From Desulfonauticus submarinus (lineage in GTDB: Bacteria; Desulfobacterota; Desulfovibrionia; Desulfovibrionales; Desulfonatronovibrionaceae), in contig NZ_FNIN01000017.1 of assembly GCF_900104045.1 (NCBI RefSeq), positions 1 through 35,209 on the forward strand: a stretch of 35,209 nucleotides of DNA. Direction: 5' to 3'. The notes below the pieces were generated by a model, which saw nothing but the letters and a program-made list of their open reading frames with translations, was not told the DNA's origin and did not search any database. The position numbers were made by a program, and so were the translations under genes. The stretch's first letter is position 1; every line of letters starts with the position of its first letter. Positions 7,712 to 14,653 of this stretch are shown here, piece by piece.

Positions 7712-8413
7712 ATGAAAAGTGTATTTGCGGTAACCAAAAATGTCAAGAAATTCTTAGCTGGCGTGGACAATCTGATGCGCAGACAAAAGACGATTCCTGG
7801 AATGATGCTTGTTTTTGGAGAGCCTGGCACAGGCAAGACCAGGACAGCTCTTTGGTGGAAGATTCAGAATGGGAATGGGGAAAACAGGGTGCCGTATGTG
7901 AGGGCAACAAGAGTGATGACTCCAAGAGCCCTGCTTGAGCAAATTTTATATGAACTTGGCGAGACTCCAATGTGGAAGACATCTCAGATTTTACAACAGA
8001 TAAAAGACCATCTTCTATCAAATCCTCGTCCAATAGTAGTTGATGAAGTGGATTATCTTTGCAGGGACGCATTTGTTGAGGTGCTGAGAGACATACACGA
8101 TCTTACAGATGTTCCTGTGATAATGATTGGCATGGCTGAGGCAGATAAAAAGCTAATGCGATTTAGACATCTTTATGACCGCATAAGCGTAATTGTGCCT
8201 TTTAAACTTCTTGATTTTGAAGATGTGAAATCCTTGTCCACTCAAATGTTAGATGTTGTTCTTGAGGATGATCTTCTAAAATACATTGTGGAAAAATCTC
8301 GTGGGAAGCTAAGACGGATAGTAACAATGTTTTACAAGGCAGAGCGAATTGCAAAGGCAAGCAAGGCAAAAAGGGTCTCTTTAAAAATGTTTCAAGGAGG
8401 CAGTGATGAATAA
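7712..8413 (+). CDS. B: MuB-like transposition ATPase
   Basis: A 233-residue AAA+ ATPase with Walker A GEPGTGKT (residues 36-43) and Walker B PIVVDEVDYL (~107-116), followed by a conserved arginine-rich segment and a C-terminal lid (KLRRIVTMFYKAERIA). MuB binds target DNA, delivers it to MuA and stimulates strand transfer. It is shorter than Mu B (312 residues) because it lacks the N-terminal HTH domain; the small winged-helix protein encoded next might supply DNA binding. AGGAGG lies just upstream of ATG 7712, directly after the transposase stop. Intact, in contrast to the transposase. Confidence 0.9.
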   Translation: MKSVFAVTKNVKKFLAGVDNLMRRQKTIPGMMLVFGEPGTGKTRTALWWKIQNGNGENRVPYVRATRVMTPRALLEQILYELGETPMWKTSQILQQIKDHLLSNPRPIVVDEVDYLCRDAFVEVLRDIHDLTDVPVIMIGMAEADKKLMRFRHLYDRISVIVPFKLLDFEDVKSLSTQMLDVVLEDDLLKYIVEKSRGKLRRIVTMFYKAERIAKASKAKRVSLKMFQGGSDE

Positions 8414-8717
8414 ATATAGGAAAAATAGCGCAAGGGTAAAGATGTGGGAAGCAATAAGGGGCCTTAGCAGATTCACTGCCTTTGATGTGTGCCAGTTATC
8501 AGGAGCAAGTTATCAAAATGTAAAAAGGTATCTACGAGCTTTAGAGCTTGCAGGATACATAGAAACAAGAGGTAAAAACGGTAGATGGAAAATATATAAG
8601 TTAATAAAAGATACAGGATTCCGTGCCCCTATACAAAAAGAAATAAGGTGTCTTTTTGATCCAAATACAGGGGAGCTGTGGGTACAAGGATATTCGTATC
8701 AAGGAGAGAAAAGATGA
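8406..8717 (+). CDS. Winged-helix DNA-binding protein of the early operon
   Basis: About 103 residues from ATG 8406, chosen because AAGGAGG lies 6 bp upstream; a GTG at 8403 is too close to it. It overlaps the end of the B gene. Residues ~15-60 (FTAFDVCQLSGASYQNVKRY, then LELAGYIETRG) form a MarR/ArsR-like winged helix with a wing at GKNGRWKIYKL. The C-terminal tail is short. Similar proteins are common early genes in Mu-like phages, with function unassigned; partnering the short MuB is possible. The stop overlaps the next start as ATGA. Confidence 0.7.
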   Translation: MNKYRKNSARVKMWEAIRGLSRFTAFDVCQLSGASYQNVKRYLRALELAGYIETRGKNGRWKIYKLIKDTGFRAPIQKEIRCLFDPNTGELWVQGYSYQGEKR

Positions 8718-9130
8718 AAAAATATAACAGAAAATCCCTACTTGCAAAAATCCACATTGCCAAGAAACAGCTTGGCCTTTCAGATGACATATATAGAGGG
8801 GTTTTAGCTGAAAGATACGGGGTGCGCTCTGCAAAGGAGCTTAAAAATTTTGAGCTTATAGACCTTTGCAGACATTTTGAGAAACTGGGATTTGAACCAA
8901 AGCCGCCTAAAAAACGTCCCTCTGCTGTGCCTGCAAGGACAGCTTTGGTAAAAAAAATAGTGGCTATGAGTTACAGCCTAAATGTTCCTATTCCTGAATA
9001 TGCAAATGGCATAGCAAAGAGGATGTTTGGCATAGACGATTTTTCCTGGTGCACGCCAGATCAACTACACAAGATAGTTGCAGCTTTAACTTATCATCAA
9101 AAACGAAAGGAGGTAAACCATGCTGTATGA
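8714..9130 (+). CDS. gemA: GemA-family protein (Mu gp16-like, DUF1018)
   Basis: A 138-residue protein from ATG 8714, which follows AAGGAGAG and overlaps the previous stop as ATGA; a longer frame from 8678 has no reason to be used. Features typical of the GemA/gp16 family are LLAKIHIAKKQLGLSDDIYR near the N-terminus, GVRSAKELKNFELIDLCRHF in the middle and a C-terminal domain with LHKIVAALTYHQKRK. In Mu, GemA modulates host gene expression and gyrase-dependent supercoiling. The next gene starts inside its 3' end (9120). Confidence 0.85.
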   Translation: MKKYNRKSLLAKIHIAKKQLGLSDDIYRGVLAERYGVRSAKELKNFELIDLCRHFEKLGFEPKPPKKRPSAVPARTALVKKIVAMSYSLNVPIPEYANGIAKRMFGIDDFSWCTPDQLHKIVAALTYHQKRKEVNHAV

Positions 9131-9398
9131 GAAAATAATGTCTGTACACAATGCACTTGGTGTTCTGTCCCATAGAGTGGATAAAGAAACCTGGGCAGTA
9201 ATAAAGATTGCAAGATCCGAGCTTATGGACGCAGCAGACATGGCCCAGGAGCTGACCGAGCACCTGACATGCCCACGCAAACCTTGCGATAAAAGCAATG
9301 ATAAAACAAGGGATGTCAGGTGCTCGGCTCTTGGTTTTGGCAAATTCGTAAGAACAAACTCTGTATCTGCCAAACAGGAGCATGACAATGAAAAATAA
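9120..9398 (+). CDS. Small hypothetical early protein carrying a long inverted repeat
   Basis: A 92-residue protein with a good AAAGGAGG site before ATG 9120, which overlaps the end of gemA. The first ~45 residues are a regular amphipathic helix (VIKIARSELMDAADMAQELT). The second half is encoded by a perfect 15-bp inverted repeat and its loop (9256-9327) and looks unlike a folded domain (four cysteines, many charged residues). The original gene may have ended sooner and been extended by the inserted repeat. I recognise no family. Confidence 0.55.
   Translation: MLYEKIMSVHNALGVLSHRVDKETWAVIKIARSELMDAADMAQELTEHLTCPRKPCDKSNDKTRDVRCSALGFGKFVRTNSVSAKQEHDNEK
9256..9327. repeat. Long hairpin-forming inverted repeat with AGGTGCTCGGCT right arm
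   Basis: CCGAGCACCTGACAT (9256-9270) and its exact complement ATGTCAGGTGCTCGG (9313-9327) flank a 42-nt loop that itself contains the small hairpin CGCAAACCTTGCG and a GCCC/GGG stem extension. The right arm shares AGGTGCTCGGCT with the inverted repeat at 20021-20086. It has no following T-run, so it is not an ordinary terminator. Confidence 0.8.
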
Positions 9399-9765
9399 AA
9401 CATCTGAAAAGGACATATTAAAAAACAAGGTGCTTGTTGAACTCATGCATAGGGTTGGCAAACAAAACGCAATCTCTATGCAGGAGCTGCACAGGCTTGT
9501 CTTTGGTCAGGAACCACAACATGACGTGCACGGAACCAGAAGGCTGAGGGAAATAATAACAGACCTTAGAAAGGAAGGGGTTCCAATTGCATCAACCACG
9601 CAAAGAGGTCATGGGGGTTATTACATTCCTGTTGGTTCTGAAAAAGACGAATATTGCAGAAATATCAGAAACAGGGCCTTAAAACTCCTCATGCTTGAGG
9701 CAAAAATAAAGAAAGTACCACTGCATTCTGTAATCCGTGAAATATCACTATCACTTGGGGGATAA
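9388..9765 (+). CDS. Helix-turn-helix early protein
   Basis: About 125 residues from ATG 9388, which has AGGAG 7 bp upstream; the ATG at 9382 lies only 1 bp from it. It overlaps the end of the previous gene. Residues ~20-85 read as a winged helix: AISMQELHRLVFGQ, then TRRLREIITDLRKEGVPIAS, then the wing QRGHGGYYIPV. The C-terminal ~45 residues are helical. Such proteins occur in the early operons of Mu-like phages without a defined role. A local DNA-binding or regulatory role is likely. Confidence 0.65.
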   Translation: MKNKTSEKDILKNKVLVELMHRVGKQNAISMQELHRLVFGQEPQHDVHGTRRLREIITDLRKEGVPIASTTQRGHGGYYIPVGSEKDEYCRNIRNRALKLLMLEAKIKKVPLHSVIREISLSLGG

Positions 9766-9767
9766 CA

Positions 9768-10211
9768 ATGTTTGTTTTTGAAGAAATAGAAAAGATTTTA
9801 TCTGAGATAGCCCATCTAAAGTCCCAGGCTCAAGGGGTCAAAGATGCCTGGGATAGGGCCATCTCAGAGTTAGAAAAGCAGTACGGTTCAAAATTAAACG
9901 AGTGCAAGGCAAAAATCAAACAAAAAGAAAAAGAGTTAATTAAACTTGCAAAATCAAATCAAAAGGTAGTTTTTGATTGTGGAGATAAAAGGGAATTTAC
10001 AAACGGAACCTTATACTTTGCGATTTCAGAGAAAGTAAAACGGGCAAGGGGTGTAACTCCTAAGAAACTCAAAGAGCTTGGATACCTAGACGCAATAAAG
10101 GTAATAGAGAAGGTAAACTGGGACACAATAGAAAAATGGCCAGATGAAAAGCTCATTGCAATTGGCACAGAGAGGATAAGGAAGGAGGAAATAAAATATG
10201 AAACAAGATAA
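9768..10211 (+). CDS. gam: Gam-like host-nuclease inhibitor (Ku-like DNA end-binding)
   Basis: A 147-residue protein in the Mu Gam family. The N-terminal ~65 residues are a long coiled coil (ISELEKQYGSKLNECKAKIK), followed by the compact part VVFDCGDKREFTNGTLYFAI and LGYLDAIKVIEKVNWDTIEK. Gam binds DNA ends and shields them from RecBCD and other exonucleases; it is related to Ku. It is a little shorter than Mu Gam (174 residues). GGGGGATAACA precedes ATG 9768, 2 bp after the previous stop. Confidence 0.88.
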   Translation: MFVFEEIEKILSEIAHLKSQAQGVKDAWDRAISELEKQYGSKLNECKAKIKQKEKELIKLAKSNQKVVFDCGDKREFTNGTLYFAISEKVKRARGVTPKKLKELGYLDAIKVIEKVNWDTIEKWPDEKLIAIGTERIRKEEIKYETR

Positions 10212-10386
10212 AGATCTGTGCCCTGAGTGTTTGCATTTGGTTAGGTTTGAAATTGATGAAGATGACTTTTTTGAAACAGATGAAGGCGAGACTATTACAG
10301 AGCTTAAGTGTCCTAATTGCGGCGCTGATTTGGAAGTCTTTTTTGAACTCAGGGCGGTGTTATGTCTAAGGCCCAGGGAGGAATAG
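10198..10386 (+). CDS. Small zinc-ribbon protein
   Basis: A 62-residue acidic protein with two cysteine pairs, CPEC near the N-terminus and CPNC about 30 residues later, which form a rubredoxin-like zinc ribbon. AAGGAGG lies just upstream of ATG 10198, inside the end of gam. The pair spacing and small size suggest a structural zinc site; it may bind nucleic acid or a protein. No specific family is recognised. Confidence 0.65.
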   Translation: MKQDKDLCPECLHLVRFEIDEDDFFETDEGETITELKCPNCGADLEVFFELRAVLCLRPREE

Positions 10387-10833
10387 ATGGCAAGAAAAGA
10401 CCAAATCAAACTGTTTTTCTGTGCTTGCATAGATGAAGATCCTTTTGTGGTAATGTTAAAAGAGGCAAAGATTTCAATAAAATATTGGCCGTATATAAAT
10501 GCCTTAAGGAGATGGAGAGATAAACTAAGAGACCTGGTGTTGGTAGGGGTAAAAAATCAAGAAAAACAGACAAAAACAGCAATAAACAAGGCAATAGAAC
10601 TGTTTAAACGGATTCCTGCAGATGAAATAACAATTGAATTTTATTTGAATTTCTGTCTTGCCTTAGCTGAGGATATTTTAGAGCGAGTGAGGAATAAGTC
10701 AGAAAAGCACATATGGGATAAGATTATAGAAAATATGTTTAAGTTATATAGTCTGTTTGATCCTGGACTGGAGAAGGATAGAGACATGGAACAGGCAATA
10801 GAAGTGAACAAATTGGTGCAGGAGGTGTTTTAG
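10387..10833 (+). CDS. Hypothetical early protein, all-helical
   Basis: A 148-residue protein with a GGGAGGA site 4 bp before ATG 10387, starting immediately after the zinc-ribbon gene. It is predominantly helical and basic in the middle (WPYINALRRWRDKLRDLVLV) and acidic at the C-terminus. No motif is recognised. It belongs to the early operon between gam and the late activator, where Mu-like phages carry variable accessory genes, including host-takeover and anti-defence proteins. Confidence 0.55.
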   Translation: MARKDQIKLFFCACIDEDPFVVMLKEAKISIKYWPYINALRRWRDKLRDLVLVGVKNQEKQTKTAINKAIELFKRIPADEITIEFYLNFCLALAEDILERVRNKSEKHIWDKIIENMFKLYSLFDPGLEKDRDMEQAIEVNKLVQEVF

Positions 10834-10835
10834 AG

Positions 10836-11381
10836 ATGAAACTCACCTGCCCTGCGTGCGGATACTACGGAGCTTTAGAAGGATTTCTGGCCATAGAGGA
10901 TTACAAAAAGGCCCTGTCTATTATCTGCTCTTTGCCTGGGGATTTACCAACTTTGTTTATTCGTTATCTTGGGCTGTTCAGAAAGCCAGGCTCAGACAGG
11001 GCCCTGACTGGCTCTCGTATCTTAAAAATTTGCACACAAATTGAGAAATTAATAAATAACAAAGAGTTGCAGTGGAAAAACAAGCGCATTTTAGAAAATA
11101 ATCCAAGATATTGGGCAGAAGCCATAAATATCTTACTCACAAAGGACGAGGAAGGAAGGCTCAAAAGGCCACTGACCAATAATAACCTTCTTTGTGCAAT
11201 AGCGTATGACATTGCTGAGAGGGAATTTGAAGAAAAGGCAAGACAAAAAGAAGAGAGCCTGCGTTCAGGTTACAGGGATAATCAAGTTGTTTTTCCAGAG
11301 GCAAGCCTGACAGGCGTCCTGCCTCCAGAGGAGCAGCTTAAAAGAATACAGGAAATCCGCAAAAAATTGGGGATGGTATAA
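10836..11381 (+). CDS. Hypothetical early protein with N-terminal zinc knuckle
   Basis: A 181-residue protein starting MKLTCPACGYYGALEGFLAI. CPACG gives two metal ligands, with no second pair nearby, so it may need a partner or a remote Cys/His. A similar opening occurs in Mu-like phage proteins next to the Mor-like activator, with no known function. The C-terminal ~50 residues are charged helix (QLKRIQEIRKKLG). AGGAGG is ~10 bp before ATG 10836. Its coding sequence contains an internal copy of the prophage end motif (11029-11050). Confidence 0.6.
   Translation: MKLTCPACGYYGALEGFLAIEDYKKALSIICSLPGDLPTLFIRYLGLFRKPGSDRALTGSRILKICTQIEKLINNKELQWKNKRILENNPRYWAEAINILLTKDEEGRLKRPLTNNNLLCAIAYDIAEREFEEKARQKEESLRSGYRDNQVVFPEASLTGVLPPEEQLKRIQEIRKKLGMV
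11029..11050 (+). promoter_or_regulatory. Internal copy of the prophage end motif inside a coding gene
   Basis: The stretch TTTGCACACAAATTGAGAAA (followed by TT) matches the best left-end copy (489-510) at 19 of 22 positions, in the left-end orientation. It lies inside the gene at 10836-11381. It may be an accessory site for transposase or regulator, or may be chance in AT-rich DNA; the precise fit argues against chance. Confidence 0.5.
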
Positions 11382-11382
11382 T

Positions 11383-11601
11383 ATGGACTTGTTTGAAATG
11401 TTATATACAGATATAAAAGAGGGAATGTCTATCAATCAAATTTGTGAAAAATATGGTGGTTTTCAGGTTTATATCCCTCTCCCAAAAAGGTATATAAAAT
11501 ACAAAATAAAAAAAGAATTTAATGGAACAAACCACAAAGAATTAGCAAGGAAATATGGATTAAGTGTGAGGCAAGTGTACCGCATATTGGGGGGAAGATA
11601 A
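11383..11601 (+). CDS. mor: Mor/C-family transcription activator
   Basis: A 72-residue protein with the Mor-family pattern: GGFQVYIPLPKRYIKYKI (the beta-strand/dimer segment) followed by the HTH NHKELARKYGLSVRQVYRIL. Mor and C activate the middle and late promoters of Mu, binding as dimers. It is shorter than Mu Mor (129 residues) because the N-terminal dimerisation helices are reduced. Its place at the end of the early operon, before the structural genes, fits a late switch. The divergent region 16997-17137 is the likely target, though I see no clear Mor-type dyad there. Confidence 0.85.
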   Translation: MDLFEMLYTDIKEGMSINQICEKYGGFQVYIPLPKRYIKYKIKKEFNGTNHKELARKYGLSVRQVYRILGGR

Positions 11602-11612
11602 TGGAGGTGATT

Positions 11613-11909
11613 ATGGAAACTATCTTTGACCACAATTTAACAGAAGAAGAGTTCAAATATTTCTTTAGCAAAAAGGTAGATTTAGAGAATCAGAGAATTG
11701 TTCCATATACAAAAGAAGAGGCAATGGAAAAGGTAAAAAATATGTCCCAGGATGAGAATTATGCATATCTGGCTGATCTATATTGCCTCAGGATGGATAA
11801 GAAAAAGATGGATGAATACATAGATAAAATAAAAGATCCATTTCTGCAGCAGGATACTGCCCATTCTGTGTATCACGAGTATTATTTTCGGCTTTCCAAA
11901 CTAAAGTAG
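11613..11909 (+). CDS. Hypothetical protein, last gene of the early operon
   Basis: About 98 residues from ATG 11613, which has GGAGG 6 bp upstream; ATG 11601 would add four residues. It is acidic with a helical repeat character (EEAMEKVKNMSQDENYAYLA). Its stop (TAG 11907-11909) overlaps the stop of the convergent head-morphogenesis gene (11901-11903), leaving no room for a terminator between operons. The function is unknown. As a small acidic protein in a variable slot it could be an anti-defence protein, but nothing in the sequence shows this. Confidence 0.6.
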   Translation: METIFDHNLTEEEFKYFFSKKVDLENQRIVPYTKEEAMEKVKNMSQDENYAYLADLYCLRMDKKKMDEYIDKIKDPFLQQDTAHSVYHEYYFRLSKLK

Positions 11910-13241
11910 TAAATGTAGATATATAAGATTTAAGATCCCTGTTTTGTTTCCATTTGTCTTTTCTGCCAGAATCTCTGCCAACTTTTCTGGATATAAATCT
12001 ATTGATGTGGAATGTATCATTTCTTCAATATCTAAGAGCACATCTTTGTCTTTAATATTAATGTTTGTTAATAATTCATCCAATCTTGAAACCATATTTG
12101 AATAACCGTATCCCTCTTTTATTATGCGTTCTTGATGTTCAGGAGTAAAATTACCAAGTTTTTTCAACAAGTTTGGATAAGTCCTCCTTGCATACCATTG
12201 GGTGACTGTTTCTACTACTGATTTTTCATATCTGCCTGCAAATATCTGTTTATTATGCACAATTTCATGCCAGAGAGCTTCCAGTGCATACTCTTCATTA
12301 AAACTCAATTTTTCCTTCCCAAGTTTATTAAAAGCATTCATTAAGTCATTTAAAGGCGAAAAATTATTTAAGCGTGGAAACTTTTTGGAAGATATAAATA
12401 AGCCCCCATTGGATGGATCAGTGGCCATAAAATATTTTTCATTAACTGCCACTGTTCCACTGTATCCATTTTTAAACTCATCTGCCAGCTTTGTTTTAAT
12501 AACTTTGTCAATATCCTGCACTGACTTAATTTTCCCAAACTCATCTTGCAGTGTTTTTCTCAAATTATCTGCAAATTTTTTTGGATATTTTTTTATTTTG
12601 TCTTGAAATATATTTTCCAGAGATCCAAAATAGTCCTTTGCTGGATTGGTTCCAAACCCAGGATCAGGTTCCTGCGGTGGCATATCTTTACTGATTCTGT
12701 TTGGTGGGACATCATCTCTAAGAGGAATAACAGAGCACCTGCAATTGTAGCCATTTGGAGGATACCATCTACTCCAGAAAGGATGATCTGCTGGGTATAT
12801 TTTCTCATCCATCATGGCATGTGTGGGTCTTGTGCGTGAGTCATTTACTGCATCATACATCCACAGAGGAAACCTCTGTTTTACTTTCATCATTTGTCTG
12901 TATCTTCCAACTTGGTAAGACGTCTGAATATTTGTCCTGAATACTACTTCTGTATGCCAGGGACTGGTGATTATATCTTGAATTTGCTTTTTGAATTGTT
13001 TTAGAGTTATGCCTTCATCTAAGGCTTTTTGCAGAGCTTTGTGAACTGCGTTTAATTCATCTGCTGTATATAGTTTTGCAGCAGTAAAGGCATGCACTCT
13101 TTTTTCTTCATCAAGCTGATAAAACTCAAATGGCGTGAGCAATATTTTATCTTTCCAAAAATTTAAGGCTTCTTCAGGAGGAAGGGGTTCAAGGGTTATT
13201 TCTGCAAATTCCAGTTTTTTTTTACGCTGTATCTTCCCCAC
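11901..13241 (-). CDS. Mu gpF-like head morphogenesis protein with C-terminal HExxH metallopeptidase-like domain
   Basis: A 446-residue protein from GTG 13241. Residues ~20-180 are the phage Mu F / SPP1 gp7-like domain with its hallmark NDSRTRPTHAMMDEKIYP and PPNGYNCRC. Residues ~240-446 are an extra domain carrying LWHEIVHNK (HExxH at 325-329) and a Glu in SVVETV 15 residues later, the ligand set of a zinc peptidase. Fusions of ADP-ribosyltransferases and other toxins to gp7/F domains are known; they may be carried in the capsid and injected. The start overlaps the portal gene by 46 bp and has no strong ribosome site, which implies coupling. The protein joins portal to capsid in the early head. 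Confidence 0.85.
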   Translation of the reverse strand: MGKIQRKKKLEFAEITLEPLPPEEALNFWKDKILLTPFEFYQLDEEKRVHAFTAAKLYTADELNAVHKALQKALDEGITLKQFKKQIQDIITSPWHTEVVFRTNIQTSYQVGRYRQMMKVKQRFPLWMYDAVNDSRTRPTHAMMDEKIYPADHPFWSRWYPPNGYNCRCSVIPLRDDVPPNRISKDMPPQEPDPGFGTNPAKDYFGSLENIFQDKIKKYPKKFADNLRKTLQDEFGKIKSVQDIDKVIKTKLADEFKNGYSGTVAVNEKYFMATDPSNGGLFISSKKFPRLNNFSPLNDLMNAFNKLGKEKLSFNEEYALEALWHEIVHNKQIFAGRYEKSVVETVTQWYARRTYPNLLKKLGNFTPEHQERIIKEGYGYSNMVSRLDELLTNINIKDKDVLLDIEEMIHSTSIDLYPEKLAEILAEKTNGNKTGILNLIYLHLLL

Positions 13242-14653
13242 AAATCACTTGCTATGAGGCATCGCTTAAGCAACTCTTCAAACTTTTCTGTAGGCACATC
13301 TTTAACAATTTCTGCAAGGGTCATCTCTATTTCTGAGAAGGAGTTAGCTTTTTTTACGGCATTCACTATAAAATCTTTGTGATCTGATAAGTCTAAATCT
13401 TCCAGGGCACGGCCTATGAGATCTTCAATAACTTGTTGTTCAGGGGTAAATTTTTGTTCAGAGAATGTATGTTCTTTAAATCCTATTTCCTGCTTTACTT
13501 CAAAGTCATCATCTTCTAAGTGATAGCGCTTTTGATAATATTTCTTTGTAAATGTTATCTGCTTGCTTAAAATATCATCTCTTTCTGCCCACTCAGTTTG
13601 AGGATCATCTTCTTCAATAAACTTAAATTCAGGGGGTTCAGAGTTAAAATTAAGTTCGCAAATCCACTTGATAAGTGTGTTAAATGCCTTTTTTATTAGC
13701 ATTTTATCTGCAATAATTAAATCTTCTCTCACTGTCTGGTGAACTTGTGCAGCAGCACGGGATCCTTCCCTCACTTCAGTGGTTAAGTTTTGTCCCAGGA
13801 TTGAGATGGAAATCTCTGCATTGAGCTCCTTTAAAAATTCAGAAAACAGAGAAGAGTTTCCTTTTCCCTGGGTAGATAAGATGTCTATGGAAGAGTTTTC
13901 TTCAATAACAGCCACAGCGTCCATGACCATCTTTGACAGGCTTGATAAAAGCTCGTTCTTTTTATCATCAGATGTGCCTACAGGCACCTTTCCAATTAGG
14001 TATGGGAGGCCATATTTTTCCAGAAAGGTTATCCAGAACTTATAACCACCTCTTTTAAAGGTAACAGGCCAGAACACCTCTGAAAGCAAAGGTTTTCCGT
14101 AAGGATTCTCATAAGAGGCTTCAGATGTCACAAGGAGCAATTTTTTCTCAGGTACTTCCTCTCCCTGCATGGGAGCATCTTTTGATAGAAATCTTATTTT
14201 TCCATCTTCATCAAATCCAAACCACCTTTGAGGAAGTCCTATAATATCTTTTGGCAGGATAAATTTTCCCCTGTCCCATATTATCTCTAAAGGTTTGTAC
14301 CCAAAGAGCACTCCATCAAGCATTTCAGACATGATACGATATATATCAAGGTCTTTAAAATACGCAGAAATTTCCTTTCTTGCCCTGGACGTTCCACCAT
14401 CTAAAAACCACTCCAGCTTGAGTATGCCAGCTTTTCTGGACCGAACACATCCTCCTACTCTACTATCAATCAACAGGTCCTTGTAAACAGATATGTCTAT
14501 GCTTTTCTTTTTCAGCACAGGATCAGGATTTGGCAAAAGGCCCATAACAGTCTGAAAATCCATAGAGCGTGAGCGTGTAAATAGAACATCAGTTAAAGAA
14601 TCATCTTGAAATGCTATAAACTCTCCATTTGGCAAATATATTCCCTTTTTCAT
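13196..14653 (-). CDS. Portal protein (Mu gp29-like, DUF935)
   Basis: About 485 residues from ATG 14653, preceded by AAGGA and overlapping the terminase stop as ATGA; an in-frame TTG at 14659 is less likely. Family features are SRVGGCVRSRKAGILKLEW near the N-terminus, EMLDGVLFGYKPLEIIWDRG, and SILGQNLTTEVREGSRAAAQVH in the core, which match the DUF935 portal of Mu. It forms the dodecameric ring through which DNA enters and leaves the head. The last 45 bp overlap the gpF-like gene. Confidence 0.93.
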   Translation of the reverse strand: MKKGIYLPNGEFIAFQDDSLTDVLFTRSRSMDFQTVMGLLPNPDPVLKKKSIDISVYKDLLIDSRVGGCVRSRKAGILKLEWFLDGGTSRARKEISAYFKDLDIYRIMSEMLDGVLFGYKPLEIIWDRGKFILPKDIIGLPQRWFGFDEDGKIRFLSKDAPMQGEEVPEKKLLLVTSEASYENPYGKPLLSEVFWPVTFKRGGYKFWITFLEKYGLPYLIGKVPVGTSDDKKNELLSSLSKMVMDAVAVIEENSSIDILSTQGKGNSSLFSEFLKELNAEISISILGQNLTTEVREGSRAAAQVHQTVREDLIIADKMLIKKAFNTLIKWICELNFNSEPPEFKFIEEDDPQTEWAERDDILSKQITFTKKYYQKRYHLEDDDFEVKQEIGFKEHTFSEQKFTPEQQVIEDLIGRALEDLDLSDHKDFIVNAVKKANSFSEIEMTLAEIVKDVPTEKFEELLKRCLIASDLWGRYSVKKNWNLQK

